Shown here one piece after another: positions 16,451 to 25,312 of a stretch of DNA of 64,000 nt. Origin of the DNA: an uncultured Bacillota bacterium (GTDB taxonomy: Bacteria > Bacillota > Clostridia > Lachnospirales > CAG-274); assembly GCA_958426775.1 (NCBI GenBank), contig CATZZP010000002.1:62001-126000 (forward strand), written 5' to 3'. The notes below the pieces were generated by a model, which saw only the letters and a list, made by a program, of their open reading frames with translations, was not told the origin of the DNA and made no database searches. The position numbers were made by a program, and so were the translations under genes. How positions within the stretch are numbered: position 1 is the stretch's first letter; each line of letters opens with the position of its first letter.

Positions 16451-18574
16451 GTGTCAGAAAGAGCGTGTCCGCTTGAATTAACCAGAAACATCGGTATTAT
16501 GGCTCACATCGATGCAGGTAAGACAACTCTTACAGAGCGTATCTTATACTACACAGGTAAGACATACAAGATTGGTGACACCCACGAGGGTACAGCACAG
16601 ATGGACTGGATGGAGCAGGAGCAGGAGAGAGGTATTACAATTACTTCTGCGGCTACAACAACTCAGTGGCAGTTAAAGCATGGTTTACCTGATGCAGGTC
16701 CAATGCACCGTATCAACATTATTGATACACCGGGTCACGTTGACTTTACTGTTGAGGTTGAGCGTTCACTTCGTGTACTTGACGGCTCTGTAGCAGTTTT
16801 TGATGCTAAGGGCGGCGTTGAACCACAGTCAGAAACAGTTTGGAGACAGGCTGAAAGATACCATGTACCAAGAATGTGCTTCGTTAATAAGATGGATATT
16901 ATGGGTGCTGATTTCTACAACTGCTTAGACCAGTTCAGAAACAGACTTGGTGCAAACCCTATCGCTGTTCAGCTCCCTATCGGTGCTGAGGACGATTTTG
17001 TAGGTCTTATCGACCTTATGGAGATGAAGGCTTACATCTATAATGATAAGAACGGTACAGATATTTCTATAGAGGATATTCCTGCAGATATGGCTGATAA
17101 GGCTCAGGAATACAGAGAAATGATGGTTGAGGCTATTGCCGAAACCGATGAAGAGCTTATGGACAAGTTTTTTGAAAACGGCGACCTTGAAATCGGTGAG
17201 ATGAAGGCTGCTTTAAGAAAGGCTTGTATCGCTTGTGAGGCTGTACCTGTATTCTGTGGTTCAGCTTACAGAAACAAGGGTGTACAGAAGCTTCTTGACG
17301 GCGTACTTGAGTATATGCCTGCACCTACAGACATCCCTGCTATTAAGGGTTACCTTCCCGGTGATGAGGAAACCGTTATTGAAAAGCACTCATCTGATGA
17401 TGAGCCGTTTGCAGCTCTTGCATTCAAGATTATGAATGACCCATTCGTAGGTAAGCTTGCTTTCTTCAGAGTTTACTCAGGTGTGCTTGAATCAGGTTCA
17501 TACGTATACAACTCCGTAAAGGGCAAGAGAGAGCGTATCGGACGTATTCTTCAGATGCACGCTAACGACCGTAAGGAAATTGATAAGGTATATGCAGGTG
17601 ATATTGCTGCTGCTGTAGGTCTTAAGCTTACAACAACAGGTGATACTCTTTGCGATGAGAATAATGAGGTTATCCTTGAGTCTATGAACTTCCCTGAGCC
17701 TGTTATCTCAGTTGCTATTGAGCCTAAGACTAAGGCTGGCAGAGATAAGATGGGCGTTGCTCTTGCAAAGCTTGCAGAGGAGGACCCAACCTTTAAGACA
17801 TATACTAACCAGGAAACAGGTGACACAATTATCGCAGGTATGGGTGAGCTTCACCTTGAGATTATTGTTGACCGTCTTTTAAGAGAGTTTAAGGTTGAGG
17901 CTAACGTTGGTGCTCCTCAGGTTGCTTACCGTGAGGCATTCCGCAACAATGTTGAGGTTGAAAGCAAGTATGCTCGTCAGTCAGGCGGTAAGGGTCAGTA
18001 TGGTCACTGTAAGGTTCGCTTTGAGGTAATTGAGGCTAACGAGGAGAAGAACTACGAGTTCGTAAACGAGGTTGTCGGCGGTGCTATTCCTAAGGAATAT
18101 ATCCCTGCTATTGATGCAGGTATCCAGGAGGCTATGCAGTCAGGTATTATCGCAGGCTACCCTGTAGTGGGCATCCGTGCTGTTGTTTACGACGGCAGCT
18201 ACCATGAGGTTGACTCCTCTGAAATGGCGTTTAAGATTGCAGGCTCTATGGCATTTAAGGACGCTATGAGAAAGTCTGACCCATCTCTTCTTGAGCCTAT
18301 TATGAAGGTTGATATTACTATTCCTGAGGAATACCTTGGTAATGTTATGGGTGATATTAACAAGAGAAGAGGTCGTCTTGAGGGTCAGGAGCCACTTCCC
18401 GGCGGTGCGGTTATTGTACACGGCTTTGTGCCTCTTGCAGAAATGTTCGGTTATTCTACAGACCTTCGTTCAAATACACAGGGTCGCGGTACCTACACAA
18501 TGGAGCTTAATCACTACGAGGCAGTTCCTAAGAACATTCAGGAAAAGGTTGCTGCAGGCAGAGCTTCAAACTGA
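16451..18574 (+). CDS. fusA: Elongation factor G
   Basis: A 707-residue translocase GTPase that moves tRNAs and mRNA through the ribosome. The P-loop AHIDAGKTT (about residues 18-26), switch II DTPGHVDF, and NKMD motif are present, followed by domains II-V with GKGQYGHC and GYPVVGIRAVVYDG. The length is standard for the bacterial factor, slightly extended at the start. It uses a GTG start at 16451 behind GAGGAGGAATAAATT. The codon use is that of a highly expressed gene. It is the third gene of the str cluster. Confidence 0.98.
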   Translation: MSERACPLELTRNIGIMAHIDAGKTTLTERILYYTGKTYKIGDTHEGTAQMDWMEQEQERGITITSAATTTQWQLKHGLPDAGPMHRINIIDTPGHVDFTVEVERSLRVLDGSVAVFDAKGGVEPQSETVWRQAERYHVPRMCFVNKMDIMGADFYNCLDQFRNRLGANPIAVQLPIGAEDDFVGLIDLMEMKAYIYNDKNGTDISIEDIPADMADKAQEYREMMVEAIAETDEELMDKFFENGDLEIGEMKAALRKACIACEAVPVFCGSAYRNKGVQKLLDGVLEYMPAPTDIPAIKGYLPGDEETVIEKHSSDDEPFAALAFKIMNDPFVGKLAFFRVYSGVLESGSYVYNSVKGKRERIGRILQMHANDRKEIDKVYAGDIAAAVGLKLTTTGDTLCDENNEVILESMNFPEPVISVAIEPKTKAGRDKMGVALAKLAEEDPTFKTYTNQETGDTIIAGMGELHLEIIVDRLLREFKVEANVGAPQVAYREAFRNNVEVESKYARQSGGKGQYGHCKVRFEVIEANEEKNYEFVNEVVGGAIPKEYIPAIDAGIQEAMQSGIIAGYPVVGIRAVVYDGSYHEVDSSEMAFKIAGSMAFKDAMRKSDPSLLEPIMKVDITIPEEYLGNVMGDINKRRGRLEGQEPLPGGAVIVHGFVPLAEMFGYSTDLRSNTQGRGTYTMELNHYEAVPKNIQEKVAAGRASN

Positions 18575-18660
18575 TTTTAAATCTATCCTTCGGGGGTTAA
18601 CCTCCCCCGGAGGCGAAATATATAAAAATTTGCATCTATTTATTCTTACAAATTATAAAA
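18575..18660 (+). other. Strong hairpin after fusA without a T-tract
   Basis: CCTTCGGGGG/CCCCCGGAGG (about 18590-18616) forms a 10-bp stem with one G-U pair. It is not followed by a T-run, so it is more likely an mRNA-end stabiliser or processing site than a terminator. The rest of this segment is AT-rich spacer leading to a separate tuf promoter. Confidence 0.55.
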
Positions 18661-18666
18661 TAGTAC

Positions 18667-18695
18667 TTGCAAATTTTATAGGAATTATATATAAT
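18667..18695 (+). promoter_or_regulatory. Internal promoter for tuf
   Basis: TTGCAA (18667-18672) and TATAAT (18690-18695) with a 17-bp spacer, 85 bp upstream of tuf. This would allow more EF-Tu than EF-G to be made. Confidence 0.75.
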
Positions 18696-18780
18696 AAAGT
18701 TAGTGCCCTGTATGGGTATTCTACGAAAATGCTTAGTTCCAAAAATTAAAAATTATTTTTCATTAAGGAGGAAATTTTAA

Positions 18781-19968
18781 ATGGCAAAAGCAAAATTTGA
18801 GAGAACAAAACCTCATGTTAATATTGGTACTATCGGTCACGTTGACCATGGTAAAACAACTTTAACAGCTGCTATCACAAAGACTTTACATGACAGATAC
18901 CAGCTTGGTGAAGAGGTTGCTTTTGATAAGATTGATAAGGCACCTGAGGAGAGAGAAAGAGGTATCACTATCTCTACAACACACGTTGAGTACGAGACAC
19001 CTAACCGTCACTACGCTCACGTTGACTGCCCAGGTCATGCCGACTATGTAAAGAACATGATTACAGGTGCTGCTCAGATGGACGGTGCTATCCTTGTAGT
19101 TGCTGCAACTGACGGTCCTATGGCTCAGACAAGAGAGCATATCCTTCTTTCACGTCAGGTAGGCGTTCCTAAGATTGTTGTTTTCCTTAACAAGTGTGAT
19201 ATGGTTGACGACGAGGAGCTTCTTGACCTTGTAGAGATGGAGGTTAGTGAGCTTCTTGACGAGTACGGCTTCGAGGGTTCACCAATCGTTAGAGGTTCTG
19301 CTTTCCAGGCACTTCAGGATACATCAGGCGAGTGGGGCGACGCTATCGTTAAGCTTTTCGAGGTTATCGATGAGTATATCCCAACTCCTGAGCATGATAT
19401 GGACAAGCCTTTCCTTATGCCTGTTGAGGACGTATTCTCAATCACAGGTCGTGGTACAGTTGCTACAGGTCGTGTTGAGAGAGGTATCCTTCACGTTTCT
19501 GATGAAATCGAAATCGTTGGTCTTACTGACGAGGCTCGTAAGGTAGTTGTTACAGGTATCGAGATGTTCCGTAAGCTTCTTGATGAGGCTGAGCCTGGTG
19601 ATAACATCGGTGTACTTCTTCGTGGTGTTCAGAGAACAGAAATCGAAAGAGGTCAGGTTATTGCTAAGCCTGGTTCAATCACTCCTCACACAAAGTTCAC
19701 AGCTCAGGTTTACGTTCTTACAGCTGATGAGGGGGGTCGTCATAAGCCTTTCTTCAACAACTATCGTCCACAGTTCTACTTCAGAACAACTGACGTAACA
19801 GGTGTTATCACTCTTCCTGAGGGTACAGAGATGTGTATGCCTGGTGATAACGTAGAAATGACAATTGAGCTTATCAGCCCAATCGCTATGGAGCAGGGTC
19901 TTCGTTTCGCTATCCGTGAGGGTGGTAGAACAGTAGGTTCAGGTTCTGTTGTTTCAATCATCGAGTAA
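18781..19968 (+). CDS. tuf: Elongation factor Tu
   Basis: A 395-residue GTPase that delivers aminoacyl-tRNA to the ribosome. G1 GHVDHGKTT (residues 19-27), G3 DCPGHADY, G4 NKCD and the effector-loop stretch PEERERGITIS are intact, and the C-terminal end RTVGSGSVVSIIE is canonical. AAGGAGGAAATTTTAA precedes ATG 18781. The gene has its own promoter and a very strong terminator, so it can be transcribed on its own as well as with the str cluster. Only one copy is in this window. Confidence 0.98.
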   Translation: MAKAKFERTKPHVNIGTIGHVDHGKTTLTAAITKTLHDRYQLGEEVAFDKIDKAPEERERGITISTTHVEYETPNRHYAHVDCPGHADYVKNMITGAAQMDGAILVVAATDGPMAQTREHILLSRQVGVPKIVVFLNKCDMVDDEELLDLVEMEVSELLDEYGFEGSPIVRGSAFQALQDTSGEWGDAIVKLFEVIDEYIPTPEHDMDKPFLMPVEDVFSITGRGTVATGRVERGILHVSDEIEIVGLTDEARKVVVTGIEMFRKLLDEAEPGDNIGVLLRGVQRTEIERGQVIAKPGSITPHTKFTAQVYVLTADEGGRHKPFFNNYRPQFYFRTTDVTGVITLPEGTEMCMPGDNVEMTIELISPIAMEQGLRFAIREGGRTVGSGSVVSIIE

Positions 19969-19990
19969 TATATATTATAAAATGATTTTT

Positions 19991-20024
19991 AAGCCACGGC
20001 TCTTCAGGGAGCCGTGGCTTTTTT
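19991..20024 (+). terminator. Terminator of tuf / the str cluster
   Basis: Perfect 12-bp stem AAGCCACGGCTC/GAGCCGTGGCTT followed by TTTT. Confidence 0.96.
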
Positions 20025-20027
20025 GGC

Positions 20028-20040
20028 GGTTCTTTGTCAA
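20028..20040 (+). repeat. 13-bp direct repeat, left copy (GGTTCTTTGTCAA)
   Basis: GGTTCTTTGTCAA occurs here, just after the tuf terminator, and again at 21573-21585, on the far side of the two-gene AT-rich islet. The pair may mark the ends of an insertion, or be a dispersed short repeat of this genome. Confidence 0.6.
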
Positions 20041-20288
20041 GAGCAAGAGTTGGGGTAATTTTTTTGAAACGCGGGTTTTAGCACTTGCGTTTTTTTATGT
20101 TAGTGCAATAAAAATTCTATTCCTGAAATTTTTAAAGTTTCTAAAAACATAAGCATTTCTTTTTAAAACAATATTAGGAAAGACAAAATGAAATTAAAGA
20201 AATATTTAAGGGGTTTTATGATGGGCATTAATGGGTGAAATAACATTGTATAATATAAGCATACCGTTATAAAAAAAGACAGATTGAA
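20041..20288 (+). other. AT-rich region with a 16-codon frame, probable decayed 5' end of the next gene
   Basis: ATG 20188, behind TTAGGAAAGACAAA, opens a 16-codon frame (MKLKKYLRGFMMGING) ending at TGA 20236-20238. If read on through two single-base shifts, the translation continues as EITLYNISIP and then YKKRQIEMRFTHK into the frame that starts at 20289. This suggests that the original gene began at 20188 and lost its frame. A weak hairpin GCACT.../...AGTGC is near 20081-20105. The interpretation rests on eye-joined frames. Confidence 0.4.
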
Positions 20289-20672
20289 ATGAGGTTTACT
20301 CATAAAATAACAAACATTTGGAATACATCTATTGTATCTTATGAGGACATATTGTATAATATAAAAAATCATGGTGGTAATAATATAAAGGTTCCTGCAC
20401 AAGGAACATCTTTTAATTCTTTTGCTGCAGAAACTGTTTTTCATGCCTATTCCACTAAGGCGGGGAGCGATATATGTGTGGTAAATAATCTTTTTTACCC
20501 TTGTAATGCAAAAATTTTTGAATTAATATACTATAAAGCAGTCTATGGAAGTGCAGTTAAAGCGGATATGGGTGTAAAAGAAGAAAATGAAAGCGGTGTG
20601 ATAGATTCCATGTACTATGATTATGATGGCTCTTATGTAAAAGAACAACGTGAAATATGGTGTGATTTTTAA
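20289..20672 (+). CDS. Unknown protein, possibly N-terminally truncated
   Basis: A 127-residue frame I do not recognise. The most conserved-looking part is KVPAQGTSFNSFAAETVFHAYS followed by an NLFYPCNAKIFELIYYKAVYG stretch. No signal peptide or membrane segment is visible, and ATG 20289 has no clear ribosome binding site, which fits the idea that the true start (20188) was lost by frameshift. Its stop overlaps the ATG of the next gene by one base (TAATG), so the two were co-translated. The base composition is more AT-rich than the neighbours and codon use is unlike the adjacent tuf gene, in keeping with acquired DNA. Confidence 0.5.
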   Translation: MRFTHKITNIWNTSIVSYEDILYNIKNHGGNNIKVPAQGTSFNSFAAETVFHAYSTKAGSDICVVNNLFYPCNAKIFELIYYKAVYGSAVKADMGVKEENESGVIDSMYYDYDGSYVKEQREIWCDF

Positions 20673-21418
20673 TGAAAAAAGTAATAAAGAAAATAATTTT
20701 AATACTTCTTAGTTTACTTAGCCTGACAGGCATATGGTTATACTTTGCTTTTCAATCAGTCAGCCTTGAAGAAAAGAAACGTTGGCAAAGAGAACAGGAA
20801 GAAATGACAAAGGGTGATGTTGAAATTTACTCTCAATGGGATGACCGATTTGGTTGGATAGGAAGCACAATTTATACTGATTATGAAACTACATTAGGAG
20901 GGCGGGAAATAAGCAGAGAAAGCGGCAAGCATAAAAAAGAGATATGGCTTAATTATGAAAAAATCGCTTCAAAATTTCCCGATAGTGATGTACCTTATAA
21001 AGAGCCAAGGTTTATTGAACTTACTAAGGATGAGTTTTTGGAAAGTGAATATGCCTTTATAACTGACTGTATGTATGAGTTTCACTATTTTGTTGGCGGT
21101 CCGACCTTTGATGAATTTATAGATTTGTTCTGGAAAGAAGAGGATAAGGTTTACCTTTACACAATAGATAATAAATATTTGATTTATCTTGGTTACAGAA
21201 AGGAGGGAATAAAAGAGGATTTTTATTATGTAGTAGACGTATATGACTTGGAAACAAAAGAACCTTACATATATCCTATAAGCGTAACGGCAAATCAACC
21301 TAAGGATACAGATGTATCGCAGAAACTAATTATGCCACGATATAGATTCAAAACAAACGGCACCCTTTTATGTACCTATAAATTTTACAATAAGCTGTAT
21401 TGTCATAGGTTAAATTAA
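20672..21418 (+). CDS. Membrane-anchored protein of unknown function
   Basis: A 248-residue protein with an N-terminal hydrophobic segment (about residues 5-27, KKIILILLSLLSLTGIWLYFAF) and a long extracytoplasmic part rich in acidic and aromatic residues (for example DRFGWIGSTIYTDYETTLGG and YEFHYFVGGPTFDEFIDLFWK). I recognise no domain. It is coupled to the preceding frame by a one-base overlap and followed by a terminator at 21613. The AT-rich codon use is shared with that frame. A role in an acquired two-gene module is plausible, but no function can be assigned. Confidence 0.65.
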   Translation: MKKVIKKIILILLSLLSLTGIWLYFAFQSVSLEEKKRWQREQEEMTKGDVEIYSQWDDRFGWIGSTIYTDYETTLGGREISRESGKHKKEIWLNYEKIASKFPDSDVPYKEPRFIELTKDEFLESEYAFITDCMYEFHYFVGGPTFDEFIDLFWKEEDKVYLYTIDNKYLIYLGYRKEGIKEDFYYVVDVYDLETKEPYIYPISVTANQPKDTDVSQKLIMPRYRFKTNGTLLCTYKFYNKLYCHRLN

Positions 21419-21572
21419 GAAACACCATCCCTTTGTTTATAGAGGATATTCTTATATACTTATTTATAACGGTACATAAGGGATGTGTACACAAATTTAT
21501 TTTTGATATTACAATAAGGATATTTACATAGGAATAAATTTTTAGTTGGTTATAATCTTGCGTATATTTTTT

Positions 21573-21585
21573 GGTTCTTTGTCAA
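21573..21585 (+). repeat. 13-bp direct repeat, right copy (GGTTCTTTGTCAA)
   Basis: Identical to 20028-20040. The TTTGTCAA part also forms an 8-bp inverted repeat with TTGACAAA ending at 21600, a feature the left copy lacks. Confidence 0.6.
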
Positions 21586-21612
21586 TCTGTGGTTGACAAA
21601 AATCTAAGCTTC

Positions 21613-21648
21613 GGCGGTATAGATTTTTTTAATCTATGCCGCTTTTCA
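21613..21648 (+). terminator. Terminator of the two-gene islet
   Basis: The stem GCGGTATAGATT/AATCTATGCCGC has one G-U pair and is followed by TTTTC. Confidence 0.75.
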
Positions 21649-21756
21649 AAAGATACTTTTTGTGGAGCAAGGGTAGATAAAGTAGGGCTTTTGAACTCTT
21701 TGCCCTAAAATCTTTTGGTTTTACGGTAGTGGAAAAAACTAATCATAGAATAGAAG

Positions 21757-21798
21757 GGCATAGCATACCTTGAAATACAGGTGCTGTGTCTTTTTTTG
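21757..21798 (+). terminator. Second terminator-like hairpin upstream of the hydrolase
   Basis: GGCATAGCATACCT pairs with AGGTGCTGTGTC, with G-U pairs and a bulge, followed by TTTTTTTG. The GGGCATAGCAT start resembles the terminator at 27131. Confidence 0.65.
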
Positions 21799-21929
21799 TC
21801 TGAATATTATTTCTTTGCATTAACCATTTGGTTTATACTTATAAACCTACCGATACTTCCCTTTAACCTGTATATGCCTTAAAATGTAATTACAGAAGTT
21901 TATTATAATTACGGAAAGGAAGGATGAAT

Positions 21930-23162
21930 ATGAAAAAGAACTTTTTTACGGGCTTTGTTTCGGGTGCAGTAATATTTTCGGCAGTGGGAACCCTTGCCGC
22001 AAATGCAATAGCAACCCCTAATGTCTACCCTGTAAGCCTTAACGGTGAAAATGTGGATATTCAGGGTTACAATGTTGACAACTATACATATTTCAAGCTA
22101 AGAGATATTGCTGATGCAGTAGGCGGCTTTAAGGTTGACTTTAAAGATGACACCGTTGTTCTTACCTCACAGGAAAATGCTCTCAGCATAAAAGAGGAGG
22201 GAATGTTCTCATCAGGGGGAACGGTAACGGAGCCTGTGGCAGGAGAATATGACGAAACAACTAATTGGCTTGATTCAACACGTGCAGGCAATACAGCCCA
22301 TGTAGACCATGCAAACGTGCTTTATCAGATGCCTGAGGAGGAAACAGGCTTGCCTATGGTATTCTTACACGGCTACGGACAGTCACGTATGGGCTGGATG
22401 ACAACACCTGACGGACGTGAGGGCTGGTCAACATCCTTCCTCAGAAAGGGTCACAGCGTATTTTTAGTAGACCAGCCACGCAGAGGTGAGGCAGGCTCAA
22501 CTACAGCCATGACAAATGATAACATTGATACATGGTCGGCTGACTCAAAGGAATATATGCCGGGAGATCAGGCATGGTACACCCACTTCCGCATAGGCAG
22601 GGTTGCCCCTGAAAAATACGAGGGTTCACAATTCCCTGACGGCGAAGAGGCACAAAACCAGTTTTTCCGTCAGATGACACCTAACACAGGCAGCTTTGAC
22701 CAGGCAGTTAATGCAGCGGCTATGGATGAGGTTATAAGCGATGTTAAGGAAAAGACAGGTCAAAAGAGCATATATGTAACTCACTCTCAGGGCAGTAGAG
22801 TGGGCTGGGACGTAAATCCCGAAAATGTGGCGGCTATTATTGCAATTGAACCGGGCGGAACACCTGAAATAGGCTCAGAGCAGTACAACAGGCTTTTAGA
22901 GGCGAAGGTGCCTATGGTTATTTACTTTGGTGATTATATTGACAACGGTCCTGAGGATATTCAATCCACAGCCTTCTGGAAGAACGTAAGGGATACTGCA
23001 GTTGAATTTGCCGAAAGCTATAATAAGGACGGCGGTAACTGTACAGTTATAAATCTGCCTGATATTGGCATTACGGGCAACTCCCATTTTATGTTCCAGG
23101 AGAAAAACAACGAGGAAATTGCAGCACATATTGAAAACTGGATTAAAGAAAATGTAAGGTAA
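21930..23162 (+). CDS. Secreted alpha/beta hydrolase with copper-amine-oxidase-type N-terminal module
   Basis: A 410-residue exported protein. A hydrophobic N-terminus (GFVSGAVIFSAVGTLAANAIA) is followed by a short module (LNGENVDIQGYNVDNYTYFKLRDIADAVGGFKVDF, about residues 30-65) of the copper amine oxidase N-terminal type, a binding/anchoring module common on clostridial exoproteins. An alpha/beta-hydrolase domain follows, with the oxyanion strand MVFLHGYGQSRMGW and nucleophile elbow THSQGS; a C-terminal GNSHFMF gives a candidate catalytic His. The substrate is unknown. Of two ATGs, 21930 has better spacing from GGAAAGGAAGG than 21924. The next gene starts 10 bp later, forming an operon with the flavodoxin lipoprotein and aldo/keto reductase. 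Confidence 0.85.
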   Translation: MKKNFFTGFVSGAVIFSAVGTLAANAIATPNVYPVSLNGENVDIQGYNVDNYTYFKLRDIADAVGGFKVDFKDDTVVLTSQENALSIKEEGMFSSGGTVTEPVAGEYDETTNWLDSTRAGNTAHVDHANVLYQMPEEETGLPMVFLHGYGQSRMGWMTTPDGREGWSTSFLRKGHSVFLVDQPRRGEAGSTTAMTNDNIDTWSADSKEYMPGDQAWYTHFRIGRVAPEKYEGSQFPDGEEAQNQFFRQMTPNTGSFDQAVNAAAMDEVISDVKEKTGQKSIYVTHSQGSRVGWDVNPENVAAIIAIEPGGTPEIGSEQYNRLLEAKVPMVIYFGDYIDNGPEDIQSTAFWKNVRDTAVEFAESYNKDGGNCTVINLPDIGITGNSHFMFQEKNNEEIAAHIENWIKENVR

Positions 23163-23172
23163 GGTGACTTAA

Positions 23173-24198
23173 ATGAAAAAAATAACATTATTTCTGACAA
23201 CATTAATATTGACTTTATCTCTTGTAATGGGCTGTTCGGCAGCTGAAAATACAACTTCAGCCCAAGAGGAGAGTGCAGACTTTACGCTTAGTATGGAAAT
23301 CGGTAATCCCCTTATGATGGTAAACGGAGAGGAAAAGCCCGTTAATGAGGAGGGTGTTGCTCCTGTTATCGTAAACGGAAGAACCCTTTTGCCTGTTCGT
23401 GCAGTGGTTGAGGAAATGGGCGGTACCGTTCAATGGGACAGCAGTACACAGACAGTAACCCTTAATTACGGTGAGGATGAAATAAAGCTTGTAATAAACA
23501 GCTTAAAAGCAACCTTAAACGGTACTGAACAGACTCTTGATACAGCCCCTGCAATTATAGAGGGCAGAACAATGCTCCCTATAAGATTTATTGCAGAGAG
23601 CTTTAATTTTAATGTAACATGGACAGAGGCAACACAGACAGTTACAATAGAAAAATCCGTAACTACAGAGGAAGAGCCTACAGAGGAAAAAGCTATAGAG
23701 GAGGAGCCTGCAGAGGGTAAAGCTTTGGTTGTATACTATTCTGCAACAGGTAACACAAAGGAGGTTGCAGGCTATATTGCTTCAGAGCTTAATGCAGATA
23801 CCTTTGAGCTGAAGCCTGTAGAACCCTATACAAATGAGGACTTAAACTGGAATGATGAAAACAGCCGTGTTGTATTTGAGCATAATAATGAGGCAGAGCG
23901 TAATGTAGAGCTTGAAAGCACAACAGTTGAAGGCTGGGAGGAATATGACACTGTATTTATAGGCTACCCTGTATGGTGGGGTATTGCCGCATGGCCTGTT
24001 GACGGCTTTGTTAAGGCAAATGATTTTACGGGTAAGACAGTTATTCCGTTTTGTACCTCAGCAAGCTCAGGCCTTGGAGAAAGCGGAGAACTGCTTGCGG
24101 AAATGGCAGGCACAGGAAACTGGCAGGAGGGTATACGCTTCAGGTCAGGAGTAGATGAGAGCGAGGTTGTTGATTGGGTAAACAGCCTGAACAGCTAA
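23173..24198 (+). CDS. Flavodoxin lipoprotein with copper-amine-oxidase-type N-terminal module
   Basis: A 341-residue lipoprotein (lipobox VMGC, Cys21). Residues about 40-160 form a copper amine oxidase N-terminal-type module with the repeated signature NGRTLLPVRAVVEEMGG...W and EGRTMLPIRFIAESF...W. An acidic linker (EEEPTEEKAIEEEPAEG) leads into a flavodoxin domain: the FMN phosphate loop YYSATGNTKEVA (about residue 190), FIGYPVWWGIAAWPV, and PFCTSASSG. Flavodoxins are normally cytoplasmic electron carriers; here the protein would sit outside the membrane, tethered by lipid. FMN would need to be exported or scavenged. The neighbouring aldo/keto reductase (cytoplasmic) is 12 bp downstream. 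Confidence 0.88.
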   Translation: MKKITLFLTTLILTLSLVMGCSAAENTTSAQEESADFTLSMEIGNPLMMVNGEEKPVNEEGVAPVIVNGRTLLPVRAVVEEMGGTVQWDSSTQTVTLNYGEDEIKLVINSLKATLNGTEQTLDTAPAIIEGRTMLPIRFIAESFNFNVTWTEATQTVTIEKSVTTEEEPTEEKAIEEEPAEGKALVVYYSATGNTKEVAGYIASELNADTFELKPVEPYTNEDLNWNDENSRVVFEHNNEAERNVELESTTVEGWEEYDTVFIGYPVWWGIAAWPVDGFVKANDFTGKTVIPFCTSASSGLGESGELLAEMAGTGNWQEGIRFRSGVDESEVVDWVNSLNS

Positions 24199-24210
24199 GG
24201 AGAGATTTAT

Positions 24211-25206
24211 ATGAAGTATGTCAATCTGGGTAATAGTGACATAAAAATTTCTGCTATGGGCTTAGGCTGTATGGGTATGACCCATGCCTACGGTCTGCCC
24301 TCAGACGAGGGAGAAATGACAGGTCTTATACATTCTGCCCTTGATATGGGTATTACATTTTTTGATACTGCCCAATGCTATACAGCCACAGGCTTAAAGG
24401 GCAAGGTTATATACAATGAGGAATTGGTGGGCAGGGCTTTAAAGCCATACCGTAACAAGGCTGTAATTGCTACCAAATTCGGCGTAAGGCATAATAAAGA
24501 CCGTTCCCTTGTTACAGACAGCAGTCCCCATACAATACACAAAAGCCTTGATGACTCATTAAAACGCCTCGGCACGGATTATATTGATTTATACTATCAG
24601 CACAGAATTGACCCTGATATACCACCCGAAGAGGTTGCGGGGGTTATGAAAGATTTAATTCAAGAGGGCAAAATTCGTGAATGGGGCATATCCGAGGCAG
24701 ATGAGGATTATATAAGACGTGCATATGCCGTCTGCCCTCCCGTAGCCGTACAAAACAGATACTCTATGATGTACCGTTATTATGAGGATTTACTGCCTGT
24801 TCTTGATGAGCTTAAAATAACCCTTGTCGCACATTCCCCCTTAGCTAACGGCTTTCTGTCAGGCAGATACAATAAAGACTACGTATTTGACAGGAAAAAC
24901 GATTATCGCAGCGATATGCCCCAGTTTAAAAAAGAGGGCATAGAGCAGAACAAGGAGCTTTTGGAGATGCTCAATAAAATGTCTGCCGCTAAAAATGCAA
25001 CACCTGCACAGATTTCTTTGGCATGGCTTATGTCAAAGGATATAGTGCCTATTCCGGGTACACGCAGGCTTGACAGATTAAAGGAGAACATAGGCTCGGT
25101 AAATATAACCCTGACAAAAACCGAAGCTATTGATATAGATATTGCCCTTACAAATATGGAAATGTCAGAGGTGTTCGGCGGTCATAAAAGGCAGGTTAAA
25201 TCTTAA
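24211..25206 (+). CDS. Aldo/keto reductase
   Basis: A 331-residue NAD(P)H-dependent oxidoreductase of the aldo/keto reductase superfamily (TIM barrel), with no signal peptide. The catalytic tetrad is visible: Asp in FFDTAQCY with Tyr following, Lys in IATKFG, and His in DLYYQHRIDP. The cofactor end has IPGTRRLDRLKENIGS. The sequence is of the YhdN/general-stress type; the physiological aldehyde is unknown. GGAGAGATTTAT precedes ATG 24211. It closes the hydrolase-flavodoxin-reductase operon, and fucO follows from its own promoter. Confidence 0.93.
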   Translation: MKYVNLGNSDIKISAMGLGCMGMTHAYGLPSDEGEMTGLIHSALDMGITFFDTAQCYTATGLKGKVIYNEELVGRALKPYRNKAVIATKFGVRHNKDRSLVTDSSPHTIHKSLDDSLKRLGTDYIDLYYQHRIDPDIPPEEVAGVMKDLIQEGKIREWGISEADEDYIRRAYAVCPPVAVQNRYSMMYRYYEDLLPVLDELKITLVAHSPLANGFLSGRYNKDYVFDRKNDYRSDMPQFKKEGIEQNKELLEMLNKMSAAKNATPAQISLAWLMSKDIVPIPGTRRLDRLKENIGSVNITLTKTEAIDIDIALTNMEMSEVFGGHKRQVKS

Positions 25207-25239
25207 CCGAAAATTCATAAAATTTTACGGATACAGAGC

Positions 25240-25268
25240 TTGAATTTTAATCCTTACAGGTTTATAAT
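25240..25268 (+). promoter_or_regulatory. Promoter of fucO
   Basis: TTGAAT (25240-25245) and TATAAT (25263-25268) with a 17-bp spacer, 45 bp before fucO. Confidence 0.8.
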
Positions 25269-25312
25269 TACAATGTAAGTTAATTATTTAACAATTAAGG
25301 GGGAATGTTTTT

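Larger units (their letters stand above)
21419..21929 (+). other. 511-bp intergenic region with two terminators and right direct repeat
   Basis: No gene is visible. It contains the right copy of the 13-bp direct repeat (21573-21585), which is itself the left arm of an inverted repeat TTTGTCAA/TTGACAAA (21578-21600), followed by two hairpin-T-tract structures (21613 and 21757). The last 60 bp include a TATAAT near 21901-21908 that may be the -10 box for the hydrolase gene. Confidence 0.6.

Noticed and set aside
18309..18749. 146-codon frame overlapping the end of fusA
   Set aside because: It is a shadow in another frame of fusA with no independent ribosome binding site or recognisable domain.
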